From SLJN01 sp964505385 (GTDB taxonomy: Bacteria > Bacteroidota > Rhodothermia > Balneolales > Natronogracilivirgulaceae): DNA of 64,000 nt. Made by a program: the position numbers and the translations under genes. Location: positions 67,090 through 131,089 of the forward strand of contig CAZDIA010000003.1 in assembly GCA_964505385.1 (NCBI GenBank), given 5' to 3'. The notes under the pieces are model-generated. The model saw nothing but the letters and a program-made list of their open reading frames with translations, did no database searches and was not told where the DNA came from. Shown in pieces: positions 1 to 7,375 of the stretch; within the stretch, counting starts at the first letter, position 1; every line of letters begins with the position of its first letter.

Positions 1-2
1 CC

Positions 3-986
3 ACAACGTTCGTTCTCAGCAAATCGCCGGTCAGTAGCGGCGAGCGTGAAACTATCCGGGAATTTTCCTCCGGATTAAACTTTGACCCTTTACTGCTCGA
101 AGATCTTAAAGAAGGAGAACGCGACCGGTTTAACCGCATTGAAGATACTTCTATATTTGCATACATGGATTCGGTTGCGTACGGCAATGTTGATAATTTT
201 ATCGATCAATATACTTTTAATCTGCAGCCGGCTACCGATAACCAGCCTTTCTTCTCCCATTTCCTTGAATGGCAAACCATCCCGGAACTTCGCGAATTTT
301 ACGGCGACGGAGAGCTACCTTACATGGAGCTCGGCTTCGTGCTGGCTGGTGTAACTTTCATTCAGATAGTTCTGGCGTCTATTATTCTAATTATTCTGCC
401 ACTGTTTCGCATCGGCTGGCAGGGTACACGCCGGCGTTGGACATTTCTCTATTTTGCCGGCCTTGGTGTGGGTTTTATGTTTTTTGAAATCGTGCTTATC
501 CAGCAGCTTGTGCTTTATCTCGGCTTGCCGGTCTATGCAACCGCTATGGTATTGGCAACTTTGCTGATTTTCTCAGGAACCGGAAGCTACTTTTCTTCGC
601 GGTTTAACGCAGATCAAAAAACAACTTTAAGAACCGGTGCCCTAATAGCGGCACTGATCATCCTCTACACTCTGTTTCTGATGCCTGTCTTAAACCTGAC
701 GATGGGCTGGCCTTTGTTACTCAGAGTACTGTTCATGTTTTTGCTGATGGCTCCACCCGCCTTTTTTATGGGAATGATGTTTCCGTTCGGATTACGCCGA
801 CTTTCGGGAAGCAACGAATCCCATATCCCCTGGGCTTGCGGCATTGACAGCTGCCTGTCTGTTTCAGCTACCGCGCTGGCAACCCTTGTAACGCTCGAAG
901 CTGGATTCGGTATCGTTATGGGAACTGCGGCTGCTGCTTACGGAGTTTCAGCACTGGCTTCTTTGCAACTTGGCGTTAAAAACTAA
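3..986 (+). CDS. Membrane spermidine/spermine synthase-like protein, C-terminal part (runs off left edge)
   Basis: The frame is open from base 3, so the N-terminus lies outside the window. The first ~75 visible residues are soluble and contain TDNQPFFSHF, which resembles the TDDRPFF(F)HF signature near the end of the methyltransferase-like domain in large spermidine-synthase-like membrane proteins. After it come six or seven hydrophobic segments (for example around bases 330-420, 460-590, 640-770 and 880-970). Known family members have membrane segments flanking a Rossmann-type polyamine-synthase domain, and their substrate is generally unknown. The family call rests on this motif and on topology; the catalytic core is not visible, so activity cannot be judged. 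A small Cys-containing ORF follows 18 bases downstream and is probably co-transcribed. Confidence 0.7.
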   Translation, partial: TTFVLSKSPVSSGERETIREFSSGLNFDPLLLEDLKEGERDRFNRIEDTSIFAYMDSVAYGNVDNFIDQYTFNLQPATDNQPFFSHFLEWQTIPELREFYGDGELPYMELGFVLAGVTFIQIVLASIILIILPLFRIGWQGTRRRWTFLYFAGLGVGFMFFEIVLIQQLVLYLGLPVYATAMVLATLLIFSGTGSYFSSRFNADQKTTLRTGALIAALIILYTLFLMPVLNLTMGWPLLLRVLFMFLLMAPPAFFMGMMFPFGLRRLSGSNESHIPWACGIDSCLSVSATALATLVTLEAGFGIVMGTAAAAYGVSALASLQLGVKN

Positions 987-1004
987 CCCGATTCCACTTT
1001 ACTG

Positions 1005-1220
1005 ATGGGCAAAAAGAAAGAAATTTGTAAATGGGATAAGAAACGAATCAAAAAGGAATTCGCGCTGCTTGCTGAAATTGTGAGTAATCCCGATTACATA
1101 TGCAAAGATTGCGGAAGAGCAGCATCAGACAAAAAGTATTTATGCGAATCCAAAAAACTCGATAAATACGTTGATCAGCAGGCAACTACCTCTACTCCCG
1201 AGACTGAAGGTGCGGATTAA
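1005..1220 (+). CDS. Small Cys-containing conserved hypothetical protein (possible zinc-binding)
   Basis: A 71-residue, Lys-rich basic protein. Four cysteines are visible: C8 in ICKWDKK, a CKDC pair at about residues 33-36, and one in LCESKKL near residue 47. This spacing suggests a small metal-binding knuckle. I recall similar short Bacteroidota and proteobacterial proteins with the pattern CxW..KK....NPxYxCxxCGR..., but cannot confirm this here. The last ~20 residues are polar and probably disordered. It starts 18 bases after the spermidine-synthase-like gene, so an operon is likely. The stop codon lies inside the 5' arm of a 14-bp terminator hairpin. Function unknown. Confidence 0.7.
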   Translation: MGKKKEICKWDKKRIKKEFALLAEIVSNPDYICKDCGRAASDKKYLCESKKLDKYVDQQATTSTPETEGAD

Positions 1221-1250
1221 ATCCATCTTTGAAACAGATTTAATCCGCAC
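1210..1250. terminator. Bidirectional terminator hairpin between convergent genes
   Basis: Perfect 14-bp stem: GTGCGGATTAAATC (1210-1223) pairs with GATTTAATCCGCAC (1237-1250), with a 13-nt loop. It spans the stop codon of the upstream + gene and lies just before the end of the convergent minus-strand gene (stop at 1263). Position and symmetry suit a terminator serving both strands. It has no long U tract on the + strand, so efficiency is uncertain. Confidence 0.65.
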
Positions 1251-1262
1251 GAAATCTTCTGT

Positions 1263-2432
1263 TTAAACTTTAATAATTATGTTCTTCCTGTACATGATGT
1301 GCAGTACGATGAACCATGCAAAAATCCACAGGAAAGCAAACAGCATAGAGCTGAACTCCTCACTTCCCGGAATCGGCTGGAAAAAGGTTTGATATATCCA
1401 CGAGTGCAGACTGTACTCGGTTCCGTCAGCAGCCTCCCAGGTGATCATGTACATAGTTCGAGCAACAATACCGCTAAAGAAGAATACTACAATCGCGTTT
1501 ACGCCATATACAATAAACGGATAGGTGTAATAGCGGTTTTGTTTTACATCAATAATCCAGTAACTGATTGCCAGAAAAGACATTGCTAATCCGCCGGAAA
1601 ATACCACATAGGAACTGGTCCAAATCGGCTTATTGATCGGGAACACTCCATTCCAGATATAACCGATAATCAGCAGGACAAACCCCCACAAAAACAAATC
1701 ACTGGTGCGTCTTTCCGGGTTGGCATCCTGCCGCAATATACTACCTGACCAAACGCCTAAAAGAGTAGTGGCTATAGCCGGAAGTGTACTAAAAATACCT
1801 TCAGGATCGTAAGGTCCGCCCCGGTACATATGTGTTTCAGTAAGAATCATACGATCGATCCAGGCAGCCAGATTACCTTCCGGATCGTCAATCATCCCGG
1901 CCCCGTGGCCTGGCACCGGGATTAACGTCATTGCCAGCCAGTAAAAAATCAGGAGCCCCCATAACCATATGTGCATCGTCATTTTTCCGGCATACAGATA
2001 AATAGCGGAAGCAACCAGATAACATACTGCAATTCTTTCCAAAACGCCGGGAATCCGGATTTCGGTTAGATTATCGCTTAAACCAAATCCGCCATCTAAG
2101 GTAAAAAAGGGATAGGCAGACATTATCAGACCGAGCCCGAAAATCTTGGCAGACCGTACCCATACCTTCTTCATCAACTCAGCTTCGGTTGCGCCCTTCT
2201 CCATATATTTCGGAAAAGCGTATGAAATTGCTACTCCGACGATAAACAGAAAAAAAGGAAAAATAAGATCGGTGGGCGTCCATCCGTGCCACTCAGCGTG
2301 TGCGAGAGGCGGATAAATAGCCGCCCACGTACCCGGATTATTCACAAGAATCATAGCGAGGATCGTAGCTCCCCGGAATGCATCCAGCGATAAAATCCGG
2401 TGTTGAGGAAAATTATCGAGCCATGAACTCAT
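1263..2432 (-). CDS. HGSNAT/NagX-like transmembrane acyltransferase (DUF5009, COG4299)
   Basis: A 389-residue polytopic membrane protein. The N-terminus has the family hallmark RILSLDAFRGATILAMILVN, followed by HAEWHGWTPTDLIFPFFLFI with the conserved TDLIFPFF motif and the candidate active-site His region. About ten hydrophobic segments follow. This family includes eukaryotic heparan-alpha-glucosaminide N-acetyltransferase and bacterial NagX; it is thought to move acetyl groups across the membrane onto amino sugars. In bacteria it often sits with glycan catabolism genes, but no such genes are adjacent here, so the substrate cannot be inferred. Length and start match the family. Confidence 0.85.
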   Translation of the reverse strand: MSSWLDNFPQHRILSLDAFRGATILAMILVNNPGTWAAIYPPLAHAEWHGWTPTDLIFPFFLFIVGVAISYAFPKYMEKGATEAELMKKVWVRSAKIFGLGLIMSAYPFFTLDGGFGLSDNLTEIRIPGVLERIAVCYLVASAIYLYAGKMTMHIWLWGLLIFYWLAMTLIPVPGHGAGMIDDPEGNLAAWIDRMILTETHMYRGGPYDPEGIFSTLPAIATTLLGVWSGSILRQDANPERRTSDLFLWGFVLLIIGYIWNGVFPINKPIWTSSYVVFSGGLAMSFLAISYWIIDVKQNRYYTYPFIVYGVNAIVVFFFSGIVARTMYMITWEAADGTEYSLHSWIYQTFFQPIPGSEEFSSMLFAFLWIFAWFIVLHIMYRKNIIIKV

Positions 2433-2647
2433 ACCAACAGCTTTTTAATAGTTCAAATAATTGGCCTGTATTTCAAAACCGGTTGTTTGAGATTAATAAA
2501 TCTTATATAAAGTTGCCATTATTAATTGTAAGAATATTTTTGCGAAAAGCGATTTTCTGATAAAAATTAATGTTGTTTTGGCGTTTAATTCCCGCACTTA
2601 TTAAATTGTTGATTAAGTTGGTTCAATTATAAAAGCTGAAAGTTCTT

Positions 2648-3388
2648 ATGACTACTATGAAAAATGCATTCCCATTTGCTGTTTTGGTTCTTGTAGTATT
2701 TTCATTCGCCTCCTGTGATGAAATATTTACAAATTACGAAGGTACTGACGATGAATACCCTGATTCAGAGGGAGAAATCCGCATCTACAGTCTGCTTGAT
2801 GACAAAACGGTGGATTTCGGTATTGGTGACCGCGACTTGTTTTCAAATGCCGGTTTCAAAGATATGACAGAATATGAAAAAGTAAGTGTTGGTCAGCGCC
2901 TAACCAATTTATTGGATAGCGAAACCGGAGACACTCTCTTTTCCGATCGCACTAACTTTATTGAATACGAACGGCGTTACAATATGTATGCCTTCGAAGA
3001 CGATGAGGATAATATTATTCTTCGGGCGGTGGAAAACGACGACATTGTAGATCCGGATGGTGGTACACGAGTCCGGATATTTAATGCTTTCAAACATTCT
3101 CCTACTCTTGATGTCTACTTCACCGATCCCGGTGATGACTTAGATGATCCTGACGTAGTTCCGCAATTTGTTGAAGTTGATTTCAATAACAATCCTGAAC
3201 AGGAGCTGGTACGCTACGAGCCTATTGAATCAGGTAATGTAACCATGAGAGTTACCGAGCTGGGTTCCACAGATGTGCTATACGAAGCTGAAGTAGATGT
3301 TGATGCCGAAACAAGCTACACAGTATTGCTTTATGAAGGTGATGAAGAGGGCAACCCCACCGATCATACATTGCTTGAAGATAATTAA
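2648..3388 (+). CDS. DUF4397-domain lipoprotein
   Basis: A 246-residue protein with a lipoprotein signal peptide: a hydrophobic core followed by the lipobox FASC, with the lipidated Cys near residue 24. The mature part is strongly acidic. It holds two beta-rich segments of the DUF4397 type (VRIFNAFKHSPTLDVYF, then FVEVDFNNN and GNVTMRV...YTVLLY), a family of predicted Ig/transthyretin-like secreted domains in Bacteroidota. It is probably anchored in the outer membrane or periplasm. An in-frame ATG three codons downstream (M4) is an equally plausible start. Function unknown. The phosphoesterase gene 15 bases downstream may share its transcript. Confidence 0.75.
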   Translation: MTTMKNAFPFAVLVLVVFSFASCDEIFTNYEGTDDEYPDSEGEIRIYSLLDDKTVDFGIGDRDLFSNAGFKDMTEYEKVSVGQRLTNLLDSETGDTLFSDRTNFIEYERRYNMYAFEDDEDNIILRAVENDDIVDPDGGTRVRIFNAFKHSPTLDVYFTDPGDDLDDPDVVPQFVEVDFNNNPEQELVRYEPIESGNVTMRVTELGSTDVLYEAEVDVDAETSYTVLLYEGDEEGNPTDHTLLEDN

Positions 3389-3403
3389 TCAGCAAGCACT
3401 CTT

Positions 3404-4474
3404 ATGAAAAAAACTAATTCCGGAGACTGGACCGCGTCTGCCGGGCGGCGCTCTTTTTTAAAAAAAATGCTTGCCGGTGCCGCGGGTTTTAGTCTGCTCG
3501 GGTCGAAAAGGAAATCCGGACACACCAAAGGTGGCGTTGAAGATCCGGATTTCACCTTCTTGCATCTAACTGACACGCACGTTCGCAGAGCACGTAAAGG
3601 ACATATCGGTTATCAGACATGCATCGATCACGTGCAGCAATTAGATACCAGACCTGACTTTGTTTTAATGGGCGGCGATGGCCCTTTTGATGGATTATAC
3701 ACCGAAAAGGCGGAATTCGAAGATCAGATTTATTTATATAAAACCATTTCTGACCGCCTTGATATGCCGTGGTACCACTGCATAGGAAATCATGACGTTC
3801 TGGGTTGGAATGCCAGGCGTAAGGTCGATATTGATGATCCGGACATCGGCAAAAAGATGATCATGGACCGGCTTGGTATGGATAAAAAATACTATAGCTT
3901 CGATCACGGTGGCTGGCATTTCGTCGTACTCGATTCGATTTACCCGGTAGAAACCGACCACGGCCCTTCTTATGAAGCGCGCTTCGGTGAAGAACAACTC
4001 GAATGGCTACGCTGGGACCTTGGAGCTCATCACGATAAACCGACTGTGCTGGTAACTCATATTGCTGCCTTCTGCAATATCGGACAGATTGAAGGTGACC
4101 AGGAAATGAAAGCTATGCACGGCCGCGTTTGCCAGGACAATCGTGAGTTTCGTGAAATCCTTGAGCGTCATAATGTAAAAGCTGTCCTGCAAGGTCACAT
4201 GCATATTGTTGAGGATTTTTATTACAATGGTATCTGGTACATTACCAGTCAGTCGGTTTCGGCGGCGTGGTGGGGCGGCAATTGGCGCGGTCACAAGCCG
4301 GGATATACTGTACTAAGCGTTAAAGATGATCAACTTTACTGGCACCGGGAAGAGTTTGAATGGGAGCATCATCTCGAACCTGAAGATGATCTGGAACGCG
4401 AAAATATTGAAGAGCGGGAGGCATTTCTCGAAGAGCAGGAGCGCCTGCGCGAAAAAGAGATTTCAGGGAGGTAA
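3404..4474 (+). CDS. Tat-exported calcineurin-like metallophosphoesterase
   Basis: A 356-residue protein. A twin-arginine signal (RRSFLKK, residues 15-21, followed by a short hydrophobic Ala/Gly-rich stretch) predicts folded export to the periplasm. The metallophosphoesterase blocks are in order: DTH (about residues 57-59), GGD (90-92, the canonical metal-bridging Asp), GNHD (128-131), VTH (about 219) and GHMH (about 265). Metals are therefore probably loaded before export. The C-terminal ~40 residues are Glu/Arg-rich and predicted helical. The substrate (nucleotide, phospholipid or phosphodiester) cannot be told. A strong terminator hairpin follows the stop. Confidence 0.88.
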   Translation: MKKTNSGDWTASAGRRSFLKKMLAGAAGFSLLGSKRKSGHTKGGVEDPDFTFLHLTDTHVRRARKGHIGYQTCIDHVQQLDTRPDFVLMGGDGPFDGLYTEKAEFEDQIYLYKTISDRLDMPWYHCIGNHDVLGWNARRKVDIDDPDIGKKMIMDRLGMDKKYYSFDHGGWHFVVLDSIYPVETDHGPSYEARFGEEQLEWLRWDLGAHHDKPTVLVTHIAAFCNIGQIEGDQEMKAMHGRVCQDNREFREILERHNVKAVLQGHMHIVEDFYYNGIWYITSQSVSAAWWGGNWRGHKPGYTVLSVKDDQLYWHREEFEWEHHLEPEDDLERENIEEREAFLEEQERLREKEISGR

Positions 4475-4488
4475 ATTCCAGCTATTTT

Positions 4489-4522
4489 GAAACCTGACAG
4501 ATGTTGCTATCTGTCAGGTTTC
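4489..4522. terminator. Strong terminator hairpin, probably bidirectional
   Basis: Perfect 14-bp stem GAAACCTGACAGAT (4489-4502) / ATCTGTCAGGTTTC (4509-4522), 6-nt loop, followed on the + strand by CCAATTTTTTC. It lies between the phosphoesterase and the convergent minus-strand lipoprotein gene, whose stop is at 4542. The T run makes it a convincing intrinsic terminator for the + transcript; the A-rich 5' side may serve the other strand. Confidence 0.8.
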
Positions 4523-4541
4523 TCCAATTTTTTCAGTATTT

Positions 4542-5165
4542 CTAATGTGCCATTGAAAGTACATCGCTCATGTCCATCTCGGCACGAAATCGTGGCTCAC
4601 CATGGCGTTCGAGATAGTATATAAACTTCTGTGCTTCGAGATCTACCTGCATCATCCATTCATTAGTCTCAGCTTCCGGCAGCATTTCAGCTGTTACTTC
4701 ATCTGCTGGAAAGTATTGGCGGTATGCATCGCCTTCATCACTGGCATAGCCGCCATAACCATGAGCATCATCTTCGCCGAGATCTTCTTCATCACGCTCA
4801 TCTCCGAGGTGATCATGATAGAGATGCAATCCCTCATCTCGCATTGAAACCACCCAGGTACCGTGCCATGTTTCCCCGTCATCGCGATACAGATCGATTT
4901 TAACTTCATCTTCTTCACAGGAAGAAATATGGACTCTCAGGCCGGTACCTACCAGGTCGTGATCCTCAGCATCTTCCGGATCGGGGTAGGTTGCTTCACC
5001 GGTTAGTTCTACATCGCACAAACTTACCAGATTATTTAAGAATGATTGATGAATATCGACATCATCTACCGGATCGACCTCGGGAGGCTGCTCTTCTGTT
5101 TCGCCACATTTTACCAGCAAAAGAGCTACCATTAAAAAAAACGATAATTGCCAAAGATGTTTCAT
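4542..5165 (-). CDS. Acidic lipoprotein of unknown function
   Basis: A 207-residue protein with an N-terminal hydrophobic segment ending in the lipobox LVKC (Cys about residue 20), so it should be lipidated by the Lgt/LspA pathway. The mature chain is very rich in Asp and Glu, with a patch of His and Gly in the middle (HLYHDHLGDERDEED, DDAHGYGGY) that might bind divalent metals. Two cysteines (LCDVEL and SSCEED) could form a disulfide. I do not recognise a family. It is transcribed alone, convergent with the phosphoesterase. The acidic composition fits an exported protein of a salt-adapted organism. Confidence 0.6.
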   Translation of the reverse strand: MKHLWQLSFFLMVALLLVKCGETEEQPPEVDPVDDVDIHQSFLNNLVSLCDVELTGEATYPDPEDAEDHDLVGTGLRVHISSCEEDEVKIDLYRDDGETWHGTWVVSMRDEGLHLYHDHLGDERDEEDLGEDDAHGYGGYASDEGDAYRQYFPADEVTAEMLPEAETNEWMMQVDLEAQKFIYYLERHGEPRFRAEMDMSDVLSMAH

Positions 5166-5360
5166 TCTGCTATTCGTTTTGGTTATTGATTGTTCATTAC
5201 GGATAATATACTATTTCAGCCCGAATTGTAAAGTGATTGTTTTAATCCGTTTGTGAGTCATTGGATTAGAAAGTTCTCAACAGGTACGTTAAAAAATCGT
5301 TTCATACCAGAGAGCTTTCAATTTTGTTATTTACTGCAAAACTCAATACAAAAATCTGCC

Positions 5361-6134
5361 ATGTTAGCTACCCGAATTATTCCCTGCCTCGATATCAAAG
5401 ACGGCCGTACCGTAAAGGGCGTAAACTTTGTGGGTCTGCGTGATGCCGGTGATCCGGTTGAACTAGCCGCACGTTATTCAAATGAAGGCGCCGATGAACT
5501 GGTTTTTCTCGACATCACCGCTACTAACCAAAAACGCAAAACGCTTATTGAACTGGTCAGCCGCATAGCTGAAACCATTAGTATTCCTTTTACAGTAGGT
5601 GGTGGCATTAAAGAAGTGGATGAAATTGCAGATCTTCTTAAAGCCGGTGCGGACAAAGTTTCGCTGAACAGCAGTATCGTCCGCGATCCCGACCTGATAA
5701 GCAGGGCAGCCGCCCGCTTTGGTTCTCAGTGCATCGTTGCCGCAATTGACGCCCGCCGGACAGGTGATCACTGGAATGTCTTTACCCACGCCGGCACAAA
5801 AGATACCGGGATGGATGCTATAGAATGGTGCCGCGAGGTTGAGCAGCGCGGGGCCGGCGAGATCATGCTTACCAGCATGGATGCTGATGGCACAAAAGAT
5901 GGTTTCGACAATGAATTGCTTCAAATCGTTTCTTCCAATGTATCCATTCCTGTCATAGCAAGTGGCGGAGCTGGTTCCACGGATCACTGCATTGATGCCG
6001 TTAAGCTGGGCAACGCTGATGCCGTACTGGCTGCAAGCATTTTTCACTTCAGGGAAATAGAAATTCAGGATTTAAAGAAAGAAATGGCCGATAATAATAT
6101 TTCTGTTCGTTTAAGTGAGAGTGAGTTTGATTAA
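5361..6134 (+). CDS. hisF: Imidazole glycerol phosphate synthase subunit HisF
   Basis: A 257-residue (beta/alpha)8 cyclase subunit. With HisH it converts PRFAR and glutamine-derived ammonia to IGP and AICAR. Catalytic residues are in place: D11 in CLDIKDGRTVKG and D130 in VAAIDAR; the phosphate-binding GGGI (about 80-83) and ASGGAG segments are present. ATG 5361 is chosen because homologues begin ML-A-x-R-I-I-P; the frame is open for 36 further codons upstream but that extension has no family similarity. Unusually, hisF lies upstream of the leader/attenuator and hisG, apart from its usual partners. No His-rich leader is seen in front of hisF itself. Confidence 0.95.
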   Translation: MLATRIIPCLDIKDGRTVKGVNFVGLRDAGDPVELAARYSNEGADELVFLDITATNQKRKTLIELVSRIAETISIPFTVGGGIKEVDEIADLLKAGADKVSLNSSIVRDPDLISRAAARFGSQCIVAAIDARRTGDHWNVFTHAGTKDTGMDAIEWCREVEQRGAGEIMLTSMDADGTKDGFDNELLQIVSSNVSIPVIASGGAGSTDHCIDAVKLGNADAVLAASIFHFREIEIQDLKKEMADNNISVRLSESEFD

Positions 6135-6361
6135 GTTTTTCGGAATGTGTCCCGCGCCTGATTTGTAATTAGTGGTGGCCATTCTTATATCTTAATTCAC
6201 ACCTTTGAAAATATAGCAGGTTAGGCTCTCACATTTTCAAAAACAGCTGATTCTTCTGAGAATAACTCAGTGATAAACATCCCGATTTTTTAATATAATA
6301 TCTGAATTCTTCTCAACTCTGCATTTTAATTGAGACAAGTATTTTGTACCTTTTAAAGATT

Positions 6362-6445
6362 ATGTTTATAGCTCAATACAAACATATTATCCTTCTGGTG
6401 ATACCACCCCACCATAGCGGCCATCACCACCCTGTTTTAGGGTGA
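6362..6445 (+). CDS. His-rich leader peptide (27 aa) of the hisGDCBH operon
   Basis: A short ATG ORF of 27 codons ending in a double stop TGA TGA at 6443-6448, 60 bases before hisG. Six of the 27 codons are histidine (codons 8, 17, 18, 21, 22, 23); the core reads IPPHHSGHHHPVLG. A cluster of CAC/CAT codons directly before a histidine operon is the hallmark of ribosome-mediated transcription attenuation, known in detail for the gamma-proteobacterial his leader. Stalling at His codons when charged tRNA-His is scarce would place the ribosome on the 5' arm of the hairpin at 6423-6446 and prevent it forming. No Shine-Dalgarno is visible, as is usual in this phylum. Confidence 0.85.
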   Translation: MFIAQYKHIILLVIPPHHSGHHHPVLG

Positions 6446-6463
6446 TGAACTATTTTTGCTTTT
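6396..6463 (+). promoter_or_regulatory. Candidate his attenuator: competing hairpins and T-rich tract
   Basis: Core stem CACCCT (6428-6433) / AGGGTG (6439-6444) with loop GTTTT; two more pairs (6423-6424 with 6445-6446) form if three bases bulge. A T-rich stretch begins at 6451 (TATTTTTGCTTTT), about seven bases after the stem. The 5' arm overlaps His codons 21-23. An alternative 7-bp pairing, TGGTGAT (6396-6402) with ATCACCA (6423-6429), uses the same bases and excludes the first hairpin. Two mutually exclusive structures plus a His-rich ORF fit attenuation. The stem is short and its distance from the T tract is not ideal, so translation-level control is also possible. Confidence 0.6.
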
Positions 6464-6505
6464 CTACGGCTTACTACATTTTACTAACCAAAAATCTTTT
6501 ATCTC

Positions 6506-7375
6506 GTGAATAACGGAGACTCTTTACGAATTGCCGTCCAAAAAAAAGGACGCCTTTCAGAAAACACTATTGACCTTCTTGAAAATATCGGACTTCGATT
6601 TGACGGATACCGTAACCGTCTTATGGTACCCATTAAAAATTATAATGTTGAATTACTGCTCATCCGCGATGATGACATCCCTGAATATGTACAGGATGGC
6701 GTTTGCGAACTCGGCTTTGTGGGAGCTAACGTTACTGAGGAGAAGCAGGCTAATGTCAATGTGGTTCGCGAACTCGATTACGGAGCCTGTCGATTGTCCA
6801 TTGCCGTACCCAAAAACGGCGACATCAAATCAGTTGCACAACTCAACAACAAAAGAATAGCTACCAGTTATCCGGTTCTTACTCAAAAATATTTTGATGA
6901 AAAAAATATCGATGTAAATATCATCGAAATTTCCGGTGCAGTGGAGATCGCTCCTACGCTTGAGGTTGCCGATGCAGTCTGCGATTTGGTATCCTCCGGT
7001 GGCACTCTGAAAGCTAACGGACTGGTAGAGCTTGAGCAGATTTTCCATTCCGAGTGCCAGCTTATTCAAACTGCCAAACCTATTGATCCGCAAAAGCAGG
7101 AATTAATCAATAAGTTTCTGCTTCGGATTGAAGGACGGCAGAAAGCTGAGCGCAGCCGATATATTATGATGAATGCTCCTAAAGATTCTCTTGAGGAAAT
7201 TAGCTCCATAATCCCCTCCCTTAACAGCCCTACGGTTCTTCCACTGGCAGATGAAGAGATGATCGCAATCCACTCAGTTATTCCTCTGGAAGAATTCTGG
7301 GAAGTGATGGAGCAACTTAAACAAGCCGGTGCTACCGGTATTGTCGTAATGCCCATTGAAAATATGATTGCCTGA
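6506..7375 (+). CDS. hisG: ATP phosphoribosyltransferase HisG, long form
   Basis: A 289-residue enzyme for the first committed step: ATP + PRPP to phosphoribosyl-ATP. The N-terminus LRIAVQKKGRLSENTIDLL, ELGFVGANV and the PRPP-binding region EVADAVCDLVSSGGTLKANG match the family. The length and the C-terminal ~75 residues (about 215-289, ending TGIVVMPIENMIA) identify the long, HisZ-independent form with an ACT-like regulatory domain where histidine normally binds for feedback inhibition. The start is GTG at 6506. It is the first structural gene after the His-rich leader, so both transcriptional and allosteric control by histidine are likely. Its stop overlaps the hisD start (TGATG). Confidence 0.96.
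   Translation: MNNGDSLRIAVQKKGRLSENTIDLLENIGLRFDGYRNRLMVPIKNYNVELLLIRDDDIPEYVQDGVCELGFVGANVTEEKQANVNVVRELDYGACRLSIAVPKNGDIKSVAQLNNKRIATSYPVLTQKYFDEKNIDVNIIEISGAVEIAPTLEVADAVCDLVSSGGTLKANGLVELEQIFHSECQLIQTAKPIDPQKQELINKFLLRIEGRQKAERSRYIMMNAPKDSLEEISSIIPSLNSPTVLPLADEEMIAIHSVIPLEEFWEVMEQLKQAGATGIVVMPIENMIA

Larger units (their letters stand above)
6135..6505 (+). other. 371-bp hisF-hisG intergenic region
   Basis: The first ~200 bases (6135-6335) are AT-rich with no ORF of note. TATTTTG at 6340-6346 resembles the Bacteroidota -7 box (TAnnTTTG) but has one base fewer, and no convincing -33 element is seen. If used, the transcript would start about 10 bases before the leader ATG at 6362. The His-rich leader ORF (6362-6445) and its hairpins follow, then a T-rich stretch and the GTG of hisG at 6506. 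Confidence 0.5.

Noticed and set aside
5478..6047. 189-codon antisense frame inside hisF
   Set aside because: A shadow frame; hisF is clearly the coding strand.
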